Part shown: positions 7,689-17,427 of the stretch, piece by piece
How positions within the stretch are numbered: position 1 is the first letter of the stretch
How the letters are laid out: each line of letters starts with the position of its first letter
Assembly: GCA_905234735.1 (NCBI GenBank)
Contig: CAJOJA010000021.1
Coordinates: 1 to 44,081 of the forward strand
Length of the DNA: 44,081 nucleotides
Direction of reading: 5' to 3'
Source: an uncultured Bacteroidaceae bacterium
GTDB lineage: Bacteria; Bacteroidota; Bacteroidia; Bacteroidales; Bacteroidaceae
Position numbers and translations under genes: made by a program
The notes under the pieces: model-generated
What the model was told of the DNA's origin: nothing
The model's input: only the letters and a program-made list of their open reading frames with translations
Database searches by the model: none

Positions 7689-8807
7689 TTAGTATTTTAC
7701 GTCTTCGCGAGAGAGTACGAAGTCGCAATTGAAAGCATCTTTCCACCATGAGATGGAGGCACTGCTGTGTGACTGGTCGTTGAAGGCGGCCGAAGCGGGG
7801 TCGTTGGTGCGCCCGTAGTCGTACCACGGCATGAAGAACAGCCACTTGGCTCCTGCTTTCCACTGGCTTGAGATGGTGGCCACGTTGCCGCACTCAGTGA
7901 GCGCAGCCATCTTGTCGGGGCACTGGTCGGCAAGGAACTTATAGTCGAGGCGATAGCATTGGCCTGCATCGTTCTGATTATAGACATCCATCCCCACGAT
8001 GTCGACATACTCGTCGCCGGGGTACCAGTCGAATCCCTTGCTGTAGGGCTCGTTCCAGGCTGCTGCGGGGGTGAACACCCAGATGAGGTTGTTGATGCCG
8101 GCATCGGCAAAGCGCTCGTACATGACCTGCCACAGCCGACGGCAGGCAGCAGCGTCTATGCCCCACCAGAACCAGCGGCCGCCAGCCTCGTGGAGCGGGC
8201 GCCAGATGACGGGGATGCCCTTGGCCTGCAGTGCCTTGAGACAGATGCCCACCTGGTCGATATCCTTGATCATGCGCTTGTACTCGGACGAGTTCTCGTC
8301 GGTAATCTTACGGACGTCGAATCTGGTCTTGTCGGGCTCGCTGCCATAGTAGAACGACCAGTCGCTGCCGTTGTTGGCCGGCACGTTCCAGTGCCACATG
8401 ATGGATACGATGCCGCCGGCGTTGTGCCAGTCTTCGACCACCTTGATGTTGGAATAGTCAATCCAGCCGCCTGGCTGTGAGAAGGGCAGGTGGATGAGGT
8501 CGAAGCAGTTGATGGCGGGCCATTTGCCCGTATGCTTGTACACCCACTGGGCCTCGTTGGTGTTCCAGTTCACGTTGGCGCAGGCCGCCGAGAGCGTCTT
8601 GGTGCCGTAGATGCTTTTCAGGTAATCGAACAGCTTTTCGGTCTCGGGCGAACGCTTGCTGTCGGCTACAGGTGGCTCTTCTTCGGGCTTTTGGGGCTCT
8701 TCGGGCGTTACAGGTGTTACGGGCCTTTCGTCGAACTCATCCTCGTTCTTCGAGCAGGACGTTCCTGCCATGACGAGGGCTATTGCTATCAGGTATTTCA
8801 GTTTCAT
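7689..8807 (-). CDS. GH26 beta-mannanase, surface lipoprotein
   Basis: The 372-residue protein has a lipoprotein signal with lipobox AGTSC (Cys18). It is followed by an acidic KNEDEFDE stretch resembling the Bacteroidetes lipoprotein surface-export signal, then a Pro/Glu-rich linker to about residue 50. The GH26 barrel follows with MWHWNVP, E207 in WRPLHEAGGRWFWWG as acid/base, and E305 in ALTECGN as nucleophile. It should cut beta-1,4-mannan backbones on the cell surface, feeding oligosaccharides to the SusCD pairs. It is the last gene of the seven-gene operon, 11 bases after the preceding GH26. Confidence 0.93.
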   Translation of the reverse strand: MKLKYLIAIALVMAGTSCSKNEDEFDERPVTPVTPEEPQKPEEEPPVADSKRSPETEKLFDYLKSIYGTKTLSAACANVNWNTNEAQWVYKHTGKWPAINCFDLIHLPFSQPGGWIDYSNIKVVEDWHNAGGIVSIMWHWNVPANNGSDWSFYYGSEPDKTRFDVRKITDENSSEYKRMIKDIDQVGICLKALQAKGIPVIWRPLHEAGGRWFWWGIDAAACRRLWQVMYERFADAGINNLIWVFTPAAAWNEPYSKGFDWYPGDEYVDIVGMDVYNQNDAGQCYRLDYKFLADQCPDKMAALTECGNVATISSQWKAGAKWLFFMPWYDYGRTNDPASAAFNDQSHSSASISWWKDAFNCDFVLSREDVKY

Positions 8808-8818
8808 GATGTTTCTGC

Positions 8819-9853
8819 TTATTTTACGGTTGTTTCATCTCTCGTGAGGATGATGTCGGAATGGAGGAAACTTTTCCAGAACTCGGGTGTGTTGTTGCTG
8901 CCAAACACGAAGGGAACGGTCCAGGGGGCGGCATAAAGCCAAATGGCACCATCGGCAACCATCCGTCCGGCATCGGGCATGCAGTCGCACTCGGCCAGCG
9001 CCAGCATTTTGTTGGGATACTTTGACTTCAGCACGTCGTACTGTTCCTTGTAGGAGTCGTGACTGGTGCCGATGCGGTATTGGTCGCGTGCCACGATGTC
9101 TACATGCGCGTCGCCGGGATACCAGTCATCGTCGTCGAGTTCGGATGTCCACACATAGATAAGGTTATGCACACCATGGCTCATCAGGTAGTCCTGCATG
9201 TATAGGTAGAGCTGCCTGAAGACCTCGGCACCGTCGCTGCCCCACCAGAACCAGGCTGTTCCGCCGCGGTTGCTGTTGCCGGCTGCCTCATGGAGCGGGC
9301 GCCAGATGATGGGGATGCCCTGACGCTGATAGTGCAACAGCAGACGGGTGACGGTGCTCAGGTCGAGCAGCAGCTGTCGGTTCTCGGGGGTTCCCTGCTG
9401 CAGTGCCTTACGGGGCGAGAAGGTGGTGCCCCGCTTCTGCGGTCCGGCAGCCGACGGCAGATAGAATGAATAGCCCTGCTGGGGGCCGCAACCGGGATCG
9501 ACCGGTACGCTCCAATGCCAGATGAATCCGACGATGCCACCGGCCCTGTGCCACTGCAGGGCGGTATCGGCCATGTAGTCGATGTCAGGGTGACGGAAGT
9601 GCTGGAAGTCGAAGATGTTAAGGGCTGGATATTTGCCAGCGGCATTGAATATCTCCTCGGCATCGGTGGTGTTGTAGTCCCAGCGGGCCTGGCATCCGGC
9701 GATGACCTTGCGGCCCCACACATGGTTGCGCAGATATCGGTACAGGCGCACGGTCTCACTGGTAGCCTTTTTGTCGATGGGCTTTGGGGCAATCCTGGCA
9801 AAACCGCAGATGCAGAGCGACAGGAGCATCAGGGATACAGACAGTCTCTTCAT
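8819..9853 (-). CDS. GH26 beta-mannanase, exported
   Basis: The 344-residue protein starts with a signal peptide (MKRLSVSLMLLSLC, ending near GFA). A proper lipobox is not seen, so it is probably periplasmic or released. The barrel carries FIWHWSVPVDPG, E189 in WRPLHEAAG and E288 in LALAECDC, the acid/base and nucleophile of GH26. WFWWGSDG after the acid/base is shared with the neighbouring GH26, and the two are clearly related by duplication or common ancestry though not close in sequence. Spacing is 9 bases after the glycan-binding protein gene and 11 bases before the next GH26, so it is in the same operon. Confidence 0.92.
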   Translation of the reverse strand: MKRLSVSLMLLSLCICGFARIAPKPIDKKATSETVRLYRYLRNHVWGRKVIAGCQARWDYNTTDAEEIFNAAGKYPALNIFDFQHFRHPDIDYMADTALQWHRAGGIVGFIWHWSVPVDPGCGPQQGYSFYLPSAAGPQKRGTTFSPRKALQQGTPENRQLLLDLSTVTRLLLHYQRQGIPIIWRPLHEAAGNSNRGGTAWFWWGSDGAEVFRQLYLYMQDYLMSHGVHNLIYVWTSELDDDDWYPGDAHVDIVARDQYRIGTSHDSYKEQYDVLKSKYPNKMLALAECDCMPDAGRMVADGAIWLYAAPWTVPFVFGSNNTPEFWKSFLHSDIILTRDETTVK

Positions 9854-9862
9854 ATAGTGTGC

Positions 9863-10858
9863 TTAATGGTTCATGATGAGCACCACCTTGGTGGCCGTGT
9901 AGTTGCAACCGCTGACGATGAGACCTGCCTCCTGAAGCAGCGGCAGCGTGACTTCGTCGATGGTCATCTCGTAGTAGCCGCGCTCGAAGTCCTCGTTGGA
10001 AAGGCCTATCACGCCCAGCTCGTCGGTCAGCCCGGCCCAAGTGGAGCCATGCTTGAACGAGCCCTGCTGCCAGCCCTCGGTCTGGTCCTTGATGTACACA
10101 CGAATCCTGTCACCTATCTGTGCGTTGGCAAAGGCGTCGGCATAGATAGTATTGATGTAGCCGCTCCAGCCACCCATTTCGACGTCGCCGCCGTTGTAGA
10201 GGTCGATTTCCTGCTCTACCCACTTGCCGCCAGGCTGAACTCCCTTCTCGATATCCAGCTTGCCTAATGCCAGCAGTTCTCCATTCTGGAAATGCGTCTT
10301 CACGGGGATGCTGCTGCCCACGGGTGTCTCGCCGGGCAACGTCAGGGTGATGTTGGTGTTCGATTTGCGTTTGAAGTCGAGGGCATCAATCTTCACGGCG
10401 TCGGCTCCCTCGCCGATTTCGACCGACTTTACCAGCAGGAAGTCGTTACCTTCGATCTGCAGGTCTTCGTAGGTCTTGGCTTGGTCGGAGGGGTTGAAAT
10501 ACCTCATGGCAGGCTTGGCCTTGCGGATGGTCTGCCTGCTTTGCACCTCGCCATCGGCAGTTATAACCGTGAGCACATCAGCCAGGTCGGCAACATTGGC
10601 AGGTGCCGTGGCTACAATCCTGTCGTCGCCGGCCACCCTTATGGCCTTGGCCGACTGTCCGCCAGGGAACACCACATCGGTTGCAGCCGACAGTCCGCTG
10701 CCCGTTATCTCCACTTCTGTTCCGTCCATGACGATGGTGGGATAGAATGCCGCTACCGACAAACCGGTTGCATTCTCGTTTTCTTCGTCTGAGCATGACG
10801 TGAGGCCTGCGGCCATAGTCAGCACGATTGCCCAGACGGCATATATCTTTCTGTTCAT
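9863..10858 (-). CDS. TIG-domain surface glycan-binding lipoprotein
   Basis: The 331-residue protein has a lipobox (LTSC, Cys22) followed by an acidic SDEENEN signal for surface display. An IPT/TIG-like domain (about 33-115, YPTIVMDGTEVEITGSGL) leads into a further beta domain. The C-terminal half (about 190-331) is rich in Gly, Trp and Tyr (MGGWSGYINTIYADAF; WQQGSFKHGSTWAG), as in glycan-binding domains of SusE/F-position proteins. There is no catalytic motif. Its place directly after susD (24 bases) is the usual position of a surface glycan-binding protein, so it probably holds mannan at the cell surface. Ligand is inferred from context only. Confidence 0.82.
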   Translation of the reverse strand: MNRKIYAVWAIVLTMAAGLTSCSDEENENATGLSVAAFYPTIVMDGTEVEITGSGLSAATDVVFPGGQSAKAIRVAGDDRIVATAPANVADLADVLTVITADGEVQSRQTIRKAKPAMRYFNPSDQAKTYEDLQIEGNDFLLVKSVEIGEGADAVKIDALDFKRKSNTNITLTLPGETPVGSSIPVKTHFQNGELLALGKLDIEKGVQPGGKWVEQEIDLYNGGDVEMGGWSGYINTIYADAFANAQIGDRIRVYIKDQTEGWQQGSFKHGSTWAGLTDELGVIGLSNEDFERGYYEMTIDEVTLPLLQEAGLIVSGCNYTATKVVLIMNH

Positions 10859-10882
10859 AATGTTACAGGTTTATTTGAGTTA

Positions 10883-12580
10883 CTAATTACTCCATCCGGG
10901 GTTTTGTGTCAGATTACTGTTTTTGTTCAATTCCGAGAAAGGAATGGGGAAGAAGTAGAATTTGTCGTTCCACCCGCGGTTCAGCGTGGAGCGCGTCATC
11001 AGCACGTCGCCATTCTGGTTCTTGCTCAGGCGCACCACCTTCACCTGCTTTTGACTGTCGCCCTGTTTCCAGCGGCGGATGTCCCAAAAACGATGGTCCT
11101 CGAAAGCCAGCTCGACCATCCGCTCACGCTCGTAGCGGGCTTTCCAGTCGGCGTTGTCGGTCCAGTGGGGCATCTGCACGTCCTCGCGGTCGAGTATCTT
11201 GTTCACCGCATCGTTGGCGCTCATGGTGAATTCGCCCTTGGCGTTGGCATCACCATAGTAGTTGAACATGGCCTCGGCATAGTTCAGGTAGAACTCTCCA
11301 AGACGCATCAGCACCCAGGCATGCTGCGTTTCGGTGGCATTGTTGGTCGATATGTTCACGTTCGGGTCGCAGTATTTCTTCAGGTAGTAACCCGTCTGGG
11401 TGGCATTGGTCAGCGGCGAGGCGTTCAGTCCGCCCTCGAAGATTTCAATGGGACTGGTGTTGTAGTTCGGCCACAGGTCGCCATTCTTCACAACGGTCAT
11501 GGCGAAGCGGGGGTCGAGTCCTTCGTAGGGATTGCTGGTGCTCAGGTTGATGGTCTGGGCTGCATGGCGGCTGCCAAAGGTCTCGCGGCTGTCCTGATAC
11601 TCGTAGGCATCGACCAGCGTCTGAGTGGGACACATGCCCGACTGGCCGTTTTCCACGCCTACGGGATAGTTGTACTTCTCCCAGCTGCTCAGTGCGCCTT
11701 GCTTCTCGGCAAATATCACCTCGGTGCCGTCGTCGTTGTCGGGGCCCCAGATGCTGGCATACTTGCCCAGCTTGATGCCCCAGCCGTCGGCTCTCACCAG
11801 CAGGTCGTGAGTGGCACGGGCAGCGTTGAGCCACCAGTCTTTCCGGCCAGCAGTGTTAAACAGCGGCGATGCCTTGTAGAGCAGCGTGCGAGCCTTCAGT
11901 GCCAGGCACATAGGCTTGGTGGCACGGCCGATGTCGGTGTTCAGCTCGGTGGTGTAGGTGACGGGCAGATATTCGGCAATGCGGTCCATCTCGGCCACAA
12001 TCCAGTCCATCACCTCCACGGCCGGTGTGCGGCTCAGGCTGTTAGCTTGGTCGTTGGTTAGCGACTTCAGCGTGAAGGGCACGTCGCCATAGGTGCGCAC
12101 CAGCTCGAAATAGAACCAGGCGCGCAGGAACCTTGCCTCGTATTCAAACAGTTCGAACTTCGACTTCATGGCCTGGTAGTCGTTGTTGTTCTCGTAGGCC
12201 GACAGGTCAATCTTGTACTGCTTCTCAAGGTAGTTGTTGGCCTCGGCAATGGCTTTGTAGCTGTTCTCCCAGGTATAGGCAAAGGGGTTGATGGGACTCC
12301 AGCCGCCATTATAGAACTTGCGCACGTTGGAGTTAGACAAGGCGCAATCGGCCTCGTCGCAGGCAGCCGCGAACGTAGCCCCGCTGCCGCCTTCGAAATT
12401 CTTGTCGATGCCATTGGGAATACGGGCATAAAGGCTCGTCACCAGGCGCTGTATTCCATAATTGGGACTCTGGTAGACCCACTGCTCGTCGTTGGTGGTC
12501 ACCTCGCTGTAGTCGAGGTCGACGCAGCTGGCCAGTGTGGCCACTGCCAGCGCGGATATTATGATATTCTTCAGTTTCAT
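10883..12580 (-). CDS. susD: SusD/RagB-family glycan-capture lipoprotein (second pair)
   Basis: The 565-residue protein has a lipobox LASC (Cys19) and the helical SusD fold, with NNYLEKQ, RFLRAWFYFELVRTYGDVP, a tetratricopeptide-like core, and a C-terminal RMVELAFEDHRFWDIRRWKQ. It ends with an LTQNPGW motif typical of SusD C-termini. It acts as the lid on the partner SusC in the outer membrane. It lies 14 bases downstream of the shorter SusC, forming pair two. Symbol is by family, not strict orthology. Confidence 0.92.
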   Translation of the reverse strand: MKLKNIIISALAVATLASCVDLDYSEVTTNDEQWVYQSPNYGIQRLVTSLYARIPNGIDKNFEGGSGATFAAACDEADCALSNSNVRKFYNGGWSPINPFAYTWENSYKAIAEANNYLEKQYKIDLSAYENNNDYQAMKSKFELFEYEARFLRAWFYFELVRTYGDVPFTLKSLTNDQANSLSRTPAVEVMDWIVAEMDRIAEYLPVTYTTELNTDIGRATKPMCLALKARTLLYKASPLFNTAGRKDWWLNAARATHDLLVRADGWGIKLGKYASIWGPDNDDGTEVIFAEKQGALSSWEKYNYPVGVENGQSGMCPTQTLVDAYEYQDSRETFGSRHAAQTINLSTSNPYEGLDPRFAMTVVKNGDLWPNYNTSPIEIFEGGLNASPLTNATQTGYYLKKYCDPNVNISTNNATETQHAWVLMRLGEFYLNYAEAMFNYYGDANAKGEFTMSANDAVNKILDREDVQMPHWTDNADWKARYERERMVELAFEDHRFWDIRRWKQGDSQKQVKVVRLSKNQNGDVLMTRSTLNRGWNDKFYFFPIPFSELNKNSNLTQNPGWSN

Positions 12581-12594
12581 ATCTGTCCTGATGT

Positions 12595-15408
12595 TTAGAA
12601 TGTTAATGATACGCCTACATTAATGCCCTTCAGTGTGGGATAGCCGGTTCCGATGTTTTCGGGGTCCATTTCCTTCACATTGGTAAAGGTCAGCAGATTG
12701 TCACCCTTCACAAACACCTTGCACTCGTGCATGTTGATACGCTGGATGAGCGACGTGGGGAGCAGGTAATACACCTCGACCGAGCGAAGCTTCAGGAAGC
12801 GGACATCCTTCCACCACACATTGTTGGCCCGGTAGTTGTTGTTATTGGTCTGCGATGTAAGGCGCGGATACTGCGGGTTGCTGCTCACGTCCCAGCAGTT
12901 GTCGTAATATTCCTGCGACAGGTTGGCGCCGCCGATCATTGGCGTCCACATTCCCGTTGTTCCACAGTACTGGGTGAACATGCCGGCTCCCTGCCAGAGG
13001 GCATTCAGTCCGAAGCTCTTGTACTTGAAACCGAGATTCAGGGCATAGTTCAGTTCGGGCGACGAGGTGTCGTAGCCCAGTTTAACCACATCGTTCTCGT
13101 TGACCGTGCCGTCGCCGTTCTGGTCTTTGTATTTCAGGTCGCCAGGCTTGCAGTTGTCGAATTCCTGCACGGGCCAGTTGGCTATGTCGGCCTCGTCGCT
13201 GAAGAATCCTACGGCCTCCAGTCCCCAGGCCTGGTTCACCCGGCCATCTACGGCCGAAAGGTAGTCGTAGGCCACGTTCTCGATGGTACGGTTGATGCTG
13301 TTGCGACCCCAGGTGAGATGACCGCCGATGTTGAAGCTCACGTCATTTTTCAGCTTCTTCACCCAGTTTACGCCCAGTTCCACGCCATAGCTGGCCACGC
13401 TGCCCCAGTTCACATAACCCGAAGGGATACCCATCACCGTAGAGTTCAAGCCGCTGGCCGACATCAGTATCTTGTCGCGCAACTGATAGTAGGCATCCAG
13501 TGTCACGTCGATGCTCTTGGCAAGTTGCAGGTCGGTACCGATGTTCAGCTTGTAGGCCGTCTCCAGGTCGAAGTGGCGCGTTGGCTGGTACGAGATGAAC
13601 GTGCCCCAGGTCTGTGAGCCACGTCCCGCGCCGAAGTAGTAGTCGCCTCCGCCACCATCGTAGTTTTCCAGCCAGATGCCGTTGATGGGCACATAGTCGA
13701 GATGCTGAATGGCACCCGACAGGCGCAGTTTGCCGTAGTTGAGCAGCCCGTCGTTATTGTTGGCATAGATGTAGCCCAGCGACAATGCCGGCGAGAAGGC
13801 CCATTTTTCAGGGTATGAGCGGTTCGAGCCGTTCAGGCCTAACACCAGGTCGGCCACGTATCTCTCTTTCAGGTCGTAGTGCAGGTTCAGCAGCCAGTTC
13901 ATGCGGTTGAAAGTCTGATACTGGCCGTTCGACGTTACGTTCTTCTGGTTCCATATCAGCGAGGCATTGAAGTGGTCCTCGCCGGTGAACTGTGTCTGAT
14001 AGTCGGCAGAGATGGCAAGGAACGAAGAGCGCGAGTGCTGGTTCTGCCAATAGTTGAAAGAGAGGTTGTCGGTCTTGTCGCCTGCCGAATACGATGTCAG
14101 GCCGTTTCGGTTACCGTTGGCGTCGAAGGTGTAGCGCTCATAGCCATACATGAAGCCCATGGTGTTGCCCTCATAGATTTCCGAATAGTTGTTGTAGCCG
14201 AAACGTGCAGTGGCCGAAAGGCCTTTCAGCAAGCCCGAAAGATCCTGCTTCAGCGTCAGGTCGCCCTGGAACAGACGGGCATGACTTTTCTGGAAGCCCG
14301 AGGCCTGTATCTGTGCCACCACGTTGTTGGTGCCGTAGGTGGTGTTACCGCCCCAGATGTCGGCCAATGCTCCGTCAGGGTCGTTCAAGACGGGGAATGC
14401 CGAAGAGGGGACGCGATAGAACAAGTCGAACACATCGTCGGCCGAAACACCTGCCGGACGGTTCGTCTCCATGAACGCCCCCAGCAGGTTCACCTGCATC
14501 TTGGTGGTCTTGGTCAGCATGGCATCCAGGTTTGTCCTGATGTTTGCCTTCGAGAATTTCAGCTGAGAATCATAATCCTCCTGGTCGGTGCCTTTCAGCA
14601 GACCACGGCTGTCGGTATAGTCGAACAGCGTGAAGTACTGCAGACGGTCGTTACCACCTTTGATGGAGACATTCAGCTGGTTTTCGGAGCCTACATTTTT
14701 CAGTGCCTCTTTCTGCCAGTCAACATTGGGGTAGTAATAGGGAGCACTGCCATTGGCAAATGCTTCAAGTTCGCTCGGATTGTACATGGCTGTAAGGCCG
14801 TCGTTCAGTCGGGCTCGGTTCATGGCCTTTGCGTATGTCGGGGCATCCACGAAGTCGGCTATCTGAGGACTGAAGGTGAATTTGTGGTCGTAGCCCACAT
14901 TAACCGACAGTTTGTCTGCTTTGCCACGCTTAGTCTTAACGAGGATAGCTCCGTTCAGTCCCTCATAACCGTAGAGGGCAGTGGCAGCTCCGTCGCGGAG
15001 AACGGTCACCGATTCCACTTCTTCGAGCGTCAGATAATCTATCGACCGTTCTATTCCGTCAACAAGGATGAGCAGCTTGTTCTCGCTGGTGGTCTGTGTG
15101 CCGCACACGTTCATCCGTGCACCAAAGTCGTTGTCACCCTCAAACTTGCCGTTCTTCAGGGCTGTCAGGCCTAACAGTCGCCCGTAGAGGGCATCTTTCA
15201 GCGAGATGGCTGCTGTTTTCTGCAGCTCTTCGCCAGAGATTGTCTGTGTGGCTGCTGTAGATAGCTTCTGGCTTTGCGTGATGCCCATGCCCATGTCGAC
15301 TGTCCCGTTAGCATAGTCAGTCAGACTGCTCTGTGCCATGCCGCGGGCAGTGATTGCCAACAGGCCTGCCGTTGCTATCATTGTCTTGAGCAATATATTG
15401 TTGTTCAT
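12595..15408 (-). CDS. susC: SusC-family TonB-dependent transporter, short form without N-terminal CarboxypepD_reg domain
   Basis: The 937-residue protein has a signal peptide (to about GMAQ, residue 26). It goes almost directly into the plug domain: ISGEELQKTAAISLKDALYG, LLILVDGIERSIDYLTLEEV, then VTVLRDGAATALYGYEG. The usual SusC N-terminal carboxypeptidase-regulatory-like domain of about 85 residues, with its conserved EVVVTGY-type end, is missing. A 22-strand-type barrel follows and ends in GVSLTF. It should import mannan oligosaccharides together with the SusD encoded downstream. The gene begins 32 bases after the preceding susD. Loss of the N-terminal domain occurs in some SusC proteins; how this one engages TonB is not visible. 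Confidence 0.92.
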   Translation of the reverse strand: MNNNILLKTMIATAGLLAITARGMAQSSLTDYANGTVDMGMGITQSQKLSTAATQTISGEELQKTAAISLKDALYGRLLGLTALKNGKFEGDNDFGARMNVCGTQTTSENKLLILVDGIERSIDYLTLEEVESVTVLRDGAATALYGYEGLNGAILVKTKRGKADKLSVNVGYDHKFTFSPQIADFVDAPTYAKAMNRARLNDGLTAMYNPSELEAFANGSAPYYYPNVDWQKEALKNVGSENQLNVSIKGGNDRLQYFTLFDYTDSRGLLKGTDQEDYDSQLKFSKANIRTNLDAMLTKTTKMQVNLLGAFMETNRPAGVSADDVFDLFYRVPSSAFPVLNDPDGALADIWGGNTTYGTNNVVAQIQASGFQKSHARLFQGDLTLKQDLSGLLKGLSATARFGYNNYSEIYEGNTMGFMYGYERYTFDANGNRNGLTSYSAGDKTDNLSFNYWQNQHSRSSFLAISADYQTQFTGEDHFNASLIWNQKNVTSNGQYQTFNRMNWLLNLHYDLKERYVADLVLGLNGSNRSYPEKWAFSPALSLGYIYANNNDGLLNYGKLRLSGAIQHLDYVPINGIWLENYDGGGGDYYFGAGRGSQTWGTFISYQPTRHFDLETAYKLNIGTDLQLAKSIDVTLDAYYQLRDKILMSASGLNSTVMGIPSGYVNWGSVASYGVELGVNWVKKLKNDVSFNIGGHLTWGRNSINRTIENVAYDYLSAVDGRVNQAWGLEAVGFFSDEADIANWPVQEFDNCKPGDLKYKDQNGDGTVNENDVVKLGYDTSSPELNYALNLGFKYKSFGLNALWQGAGMFTQYCGTTGMWTPMIGGANLSQEYYDNCWDVSSNPQYPRLTSQTNNNNYRANNVWWKDVRFLKLRSVEVYYLLPTSLIQRINMHECKVFVKGDNLLTFTNVKEMDPENIGTGYPTLKGINVGVSLTF

Positions 15409-15440
15409 ATTGATTTCTGTTATTTAATATGTTCTACTCT

Positions 15441-17423
15441 TTAGTTCCATCCCGGATTCTGTGTCAATCCGTAATTCTTGTTGATTTCGTCAGGCGGCAG
15501 CGGGGCCAATATCCACTTGTTCGACCAGTTCTCGGGGTGTTTCCATACGAAGCGCGGGTTACCGCTCTTTTCGCTGATCTCGTAAGGCTCGTACTCGAAC
15601 CGGGTGGGGAAGGCCTCTGTGTCGGGGTTCCACTTCCGTTCCACGCGGTTGCCGTCGGCATCAATCCAGTAAATGCGCATGCCACGTAGCGGCTTCTTGA
15701 AGTCGTTAAACATCAGACGGCGGTTCATATCGTGGAATCGGCTTTCGAACTCAAATCCGAGTTCACAGGCTCTTTCACGCATAATCTCCTTTATCAGATT
15801 GTCCTTGTTAGAACTGAGAGACAGGCTGGGATTTGCCGTCTCAATCTTTGGCAGACCTACACGTGCCCTGACGATGTTCAACTGCTCAAGAGCTTTGGCC
15901 TGCTGTCCCGTCTCGGCTAATGCCTCGGCATAGATGAGATAGATCTCTGCCAGGCGGATGTAGGAATATTGAATGGGTTCATCGTCGATAATTCCTTGTC
16001 CGCCCTGGTCATCAGAACCTAAGTCGAGCACATATTTATAAGTGGGGAAACCGTGTGGCCGGCAGGTACCTGCGGCCCATGTGCCACCGCTGATGGCAAA
16101 CTCGCCACCTTCCCATAGCTGCACGGGATTTCCCTGACCGTAAATCTGCCACTTGTAGTCCTGCTTCTGCACGAGCATCGACTCATACAAACGAGGGTCG
16201 CGGCCCAGAAAGATGTCCTTCTGTGCAGGTTTTTGGTTGTAGTATTGCTGTCCGTCGAAGTTCTTTCCATCGGCCCATGGGAACATCTCCATCCAGTCGA
16301 GCGTTGCAGCAATAGCACCAGAATGCCATACATTTGCAGGGCACTGATCCCATTCCAACATATAAACGCGGTCGTGAACCGACAAGAGTGTCTCACGGTT
16401 GTTACGGCTACGGTATGCCTTGCGGAATGCCATGCGATAACCTTCCTCGTCGTTCGATGTAGGCTGGATGAGCTGATAGTAGTTGCCGTTCTGACTGTTC
16501 ATGGTGAAGAACTGTTCACAGGCATTCACCACGGCCTGCCAACGGCTGACATCATAATTGCCATACCACACATGGCGTGCTTCTACTGCATCCTGAGGCT
16601 CTTCAGTACAATATGGCTTGTCGCTGTTGAAGATGGGACTGGCAGCATAATTGAGCAACTTGGCCTTAAGGGCAATGGCCGATGCCTTGGTCACACGTCC
16701 TTCCCATGTGGAAATCTCGTTGTCGGGCAGGTTCCATGGCAGATTGGGTTCTGCAATGGCCTCGTCTAGCAGACCAACGGCAAAGTTCACAGTCTCTTCT
16801 ATCGTTGAACGACCTTCCTCTATTTGGTCATCTCCCTTGAAAGCATGGTCCACGATGGGCAGACCGCCGAAGTGGCGGATGCCGTCCAGATATTTCGAAG
16901 CCAGAATGATGCGTGCCTCTGCCTTGAAACGGGCTTTTTCTGCATCGGTCATGTCAGGCACACGGTCTACATTGTCTATCAGCAGTTCGCAGTCGCGTAC
17001 ACAGTTCCAGATACTGCGCTTCGAAGTGTTGCTCATGTTCTGGATACCACCCTGTGAGATAAATGCGAAGCGGCTCTGGCACCAACCGGGGTTGGCATTG
17101 GCTGCTGTCAGATTGCCCGTATAGAACATTCGGCCAATATCATCCCAACCCAGTTCTGAGTGCATGATGTCAGACAGCGACTCCATGACGCCCGCATTCA
17201 GACTATAGCAGCTTTTAAACGGGCAGTAGAGGCCCTCGTAGCATTGCCAGAGCAGATACTCGGTATATACTTTTTTCGAGAATATCAGATCCTCATTTAC
17301 ATCCTCACCCTTCGCCTTGTCAAGAAAATTGTCACCGAACTTTACGTCATCAACGCACGATATCGTTAACAACTGACAGGCGGCAAGCGATGCACACAGT
17401 ATGATTGAATATATTTTCTTCAT
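15441..17423 (-). CDS. susD: SusD/RagB-family glycan-capture lipoprotein (first pair)
   Basis: The 660-residue protein has a lipobox TISC (Cys23) and an acidic DDVKFGDN start of the mature protein. SusD features include AEARIILASKYLDGIRHFGG, KLLNYAASPIFNS, YSYIRLAEIYLIYAEALAET, RERACELGFEFESRFHDMNR and a C-terminal LTQNPGWN. It is about 100 residues longer than the second SusD, mainly through insertions in the middle that could shape the glycan site. It follows the full-length SusC by 4 bases. It should bind mannan oligosaccharides at the surface and close over its SusC partner. Confidence 0.93.
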   Translation of the reverse strand: MKKIYSIILCASLAACQLLTISCVDDVKFGDNFLDKAKGEDVNEDLIFSKKVYTEYLLWQCYEGLYCPFKSCYSLNAGVMESLSDIMHSELGWDDIGRMFYTGNLTAANANPGWCQSRFAFISQGGIQNMSNTSKRSIWNCVRDCELLIDNVDRVPDMTDAEKARFKAEARIILASKYLDGIRHFGGLPIVDHAFKGDDQIEEGRSTIEETVNFAVGLLDEAIAEPNLPWNLPDNEISTWEGRVTKASAIALKAKLLNYAASPIFNSDKPYCTEEPQDAVEARHVWYGNYDVSRWQAVVNACEQFFTMNSQNGNYYQLIQPTSNDEEGYRMAFRKAYRSRNNRETLLSVHDRVYMLEWDQCPANVWHSGAIAATLDWMEMFPWADGKNFDGQQYYNQKPAQKDIFLGRDPRLYESMLVQKQDYKWQIYGQGNPVQLWEGGEFAISGGTWAAGTCRPHGFPTYKYVLDLGSDDQGGQGIIDDEPIQYSYIRLAEIYLIYAEALAETGQQAKALEQLNIVRARVGLPKIETANPSLSLSSNKDNLIKEIMRERACELGFEFESRFHDMNRRLMFNDFKKPLRGMRIYWIDADGNRVERKWNPDTEAFPTRFEYEPYEISEKSGNPRFVWKHPENWSNKWILAPLPPDEINKNYGLTQNPGWN

Positions 17424-17427
17424 TATC

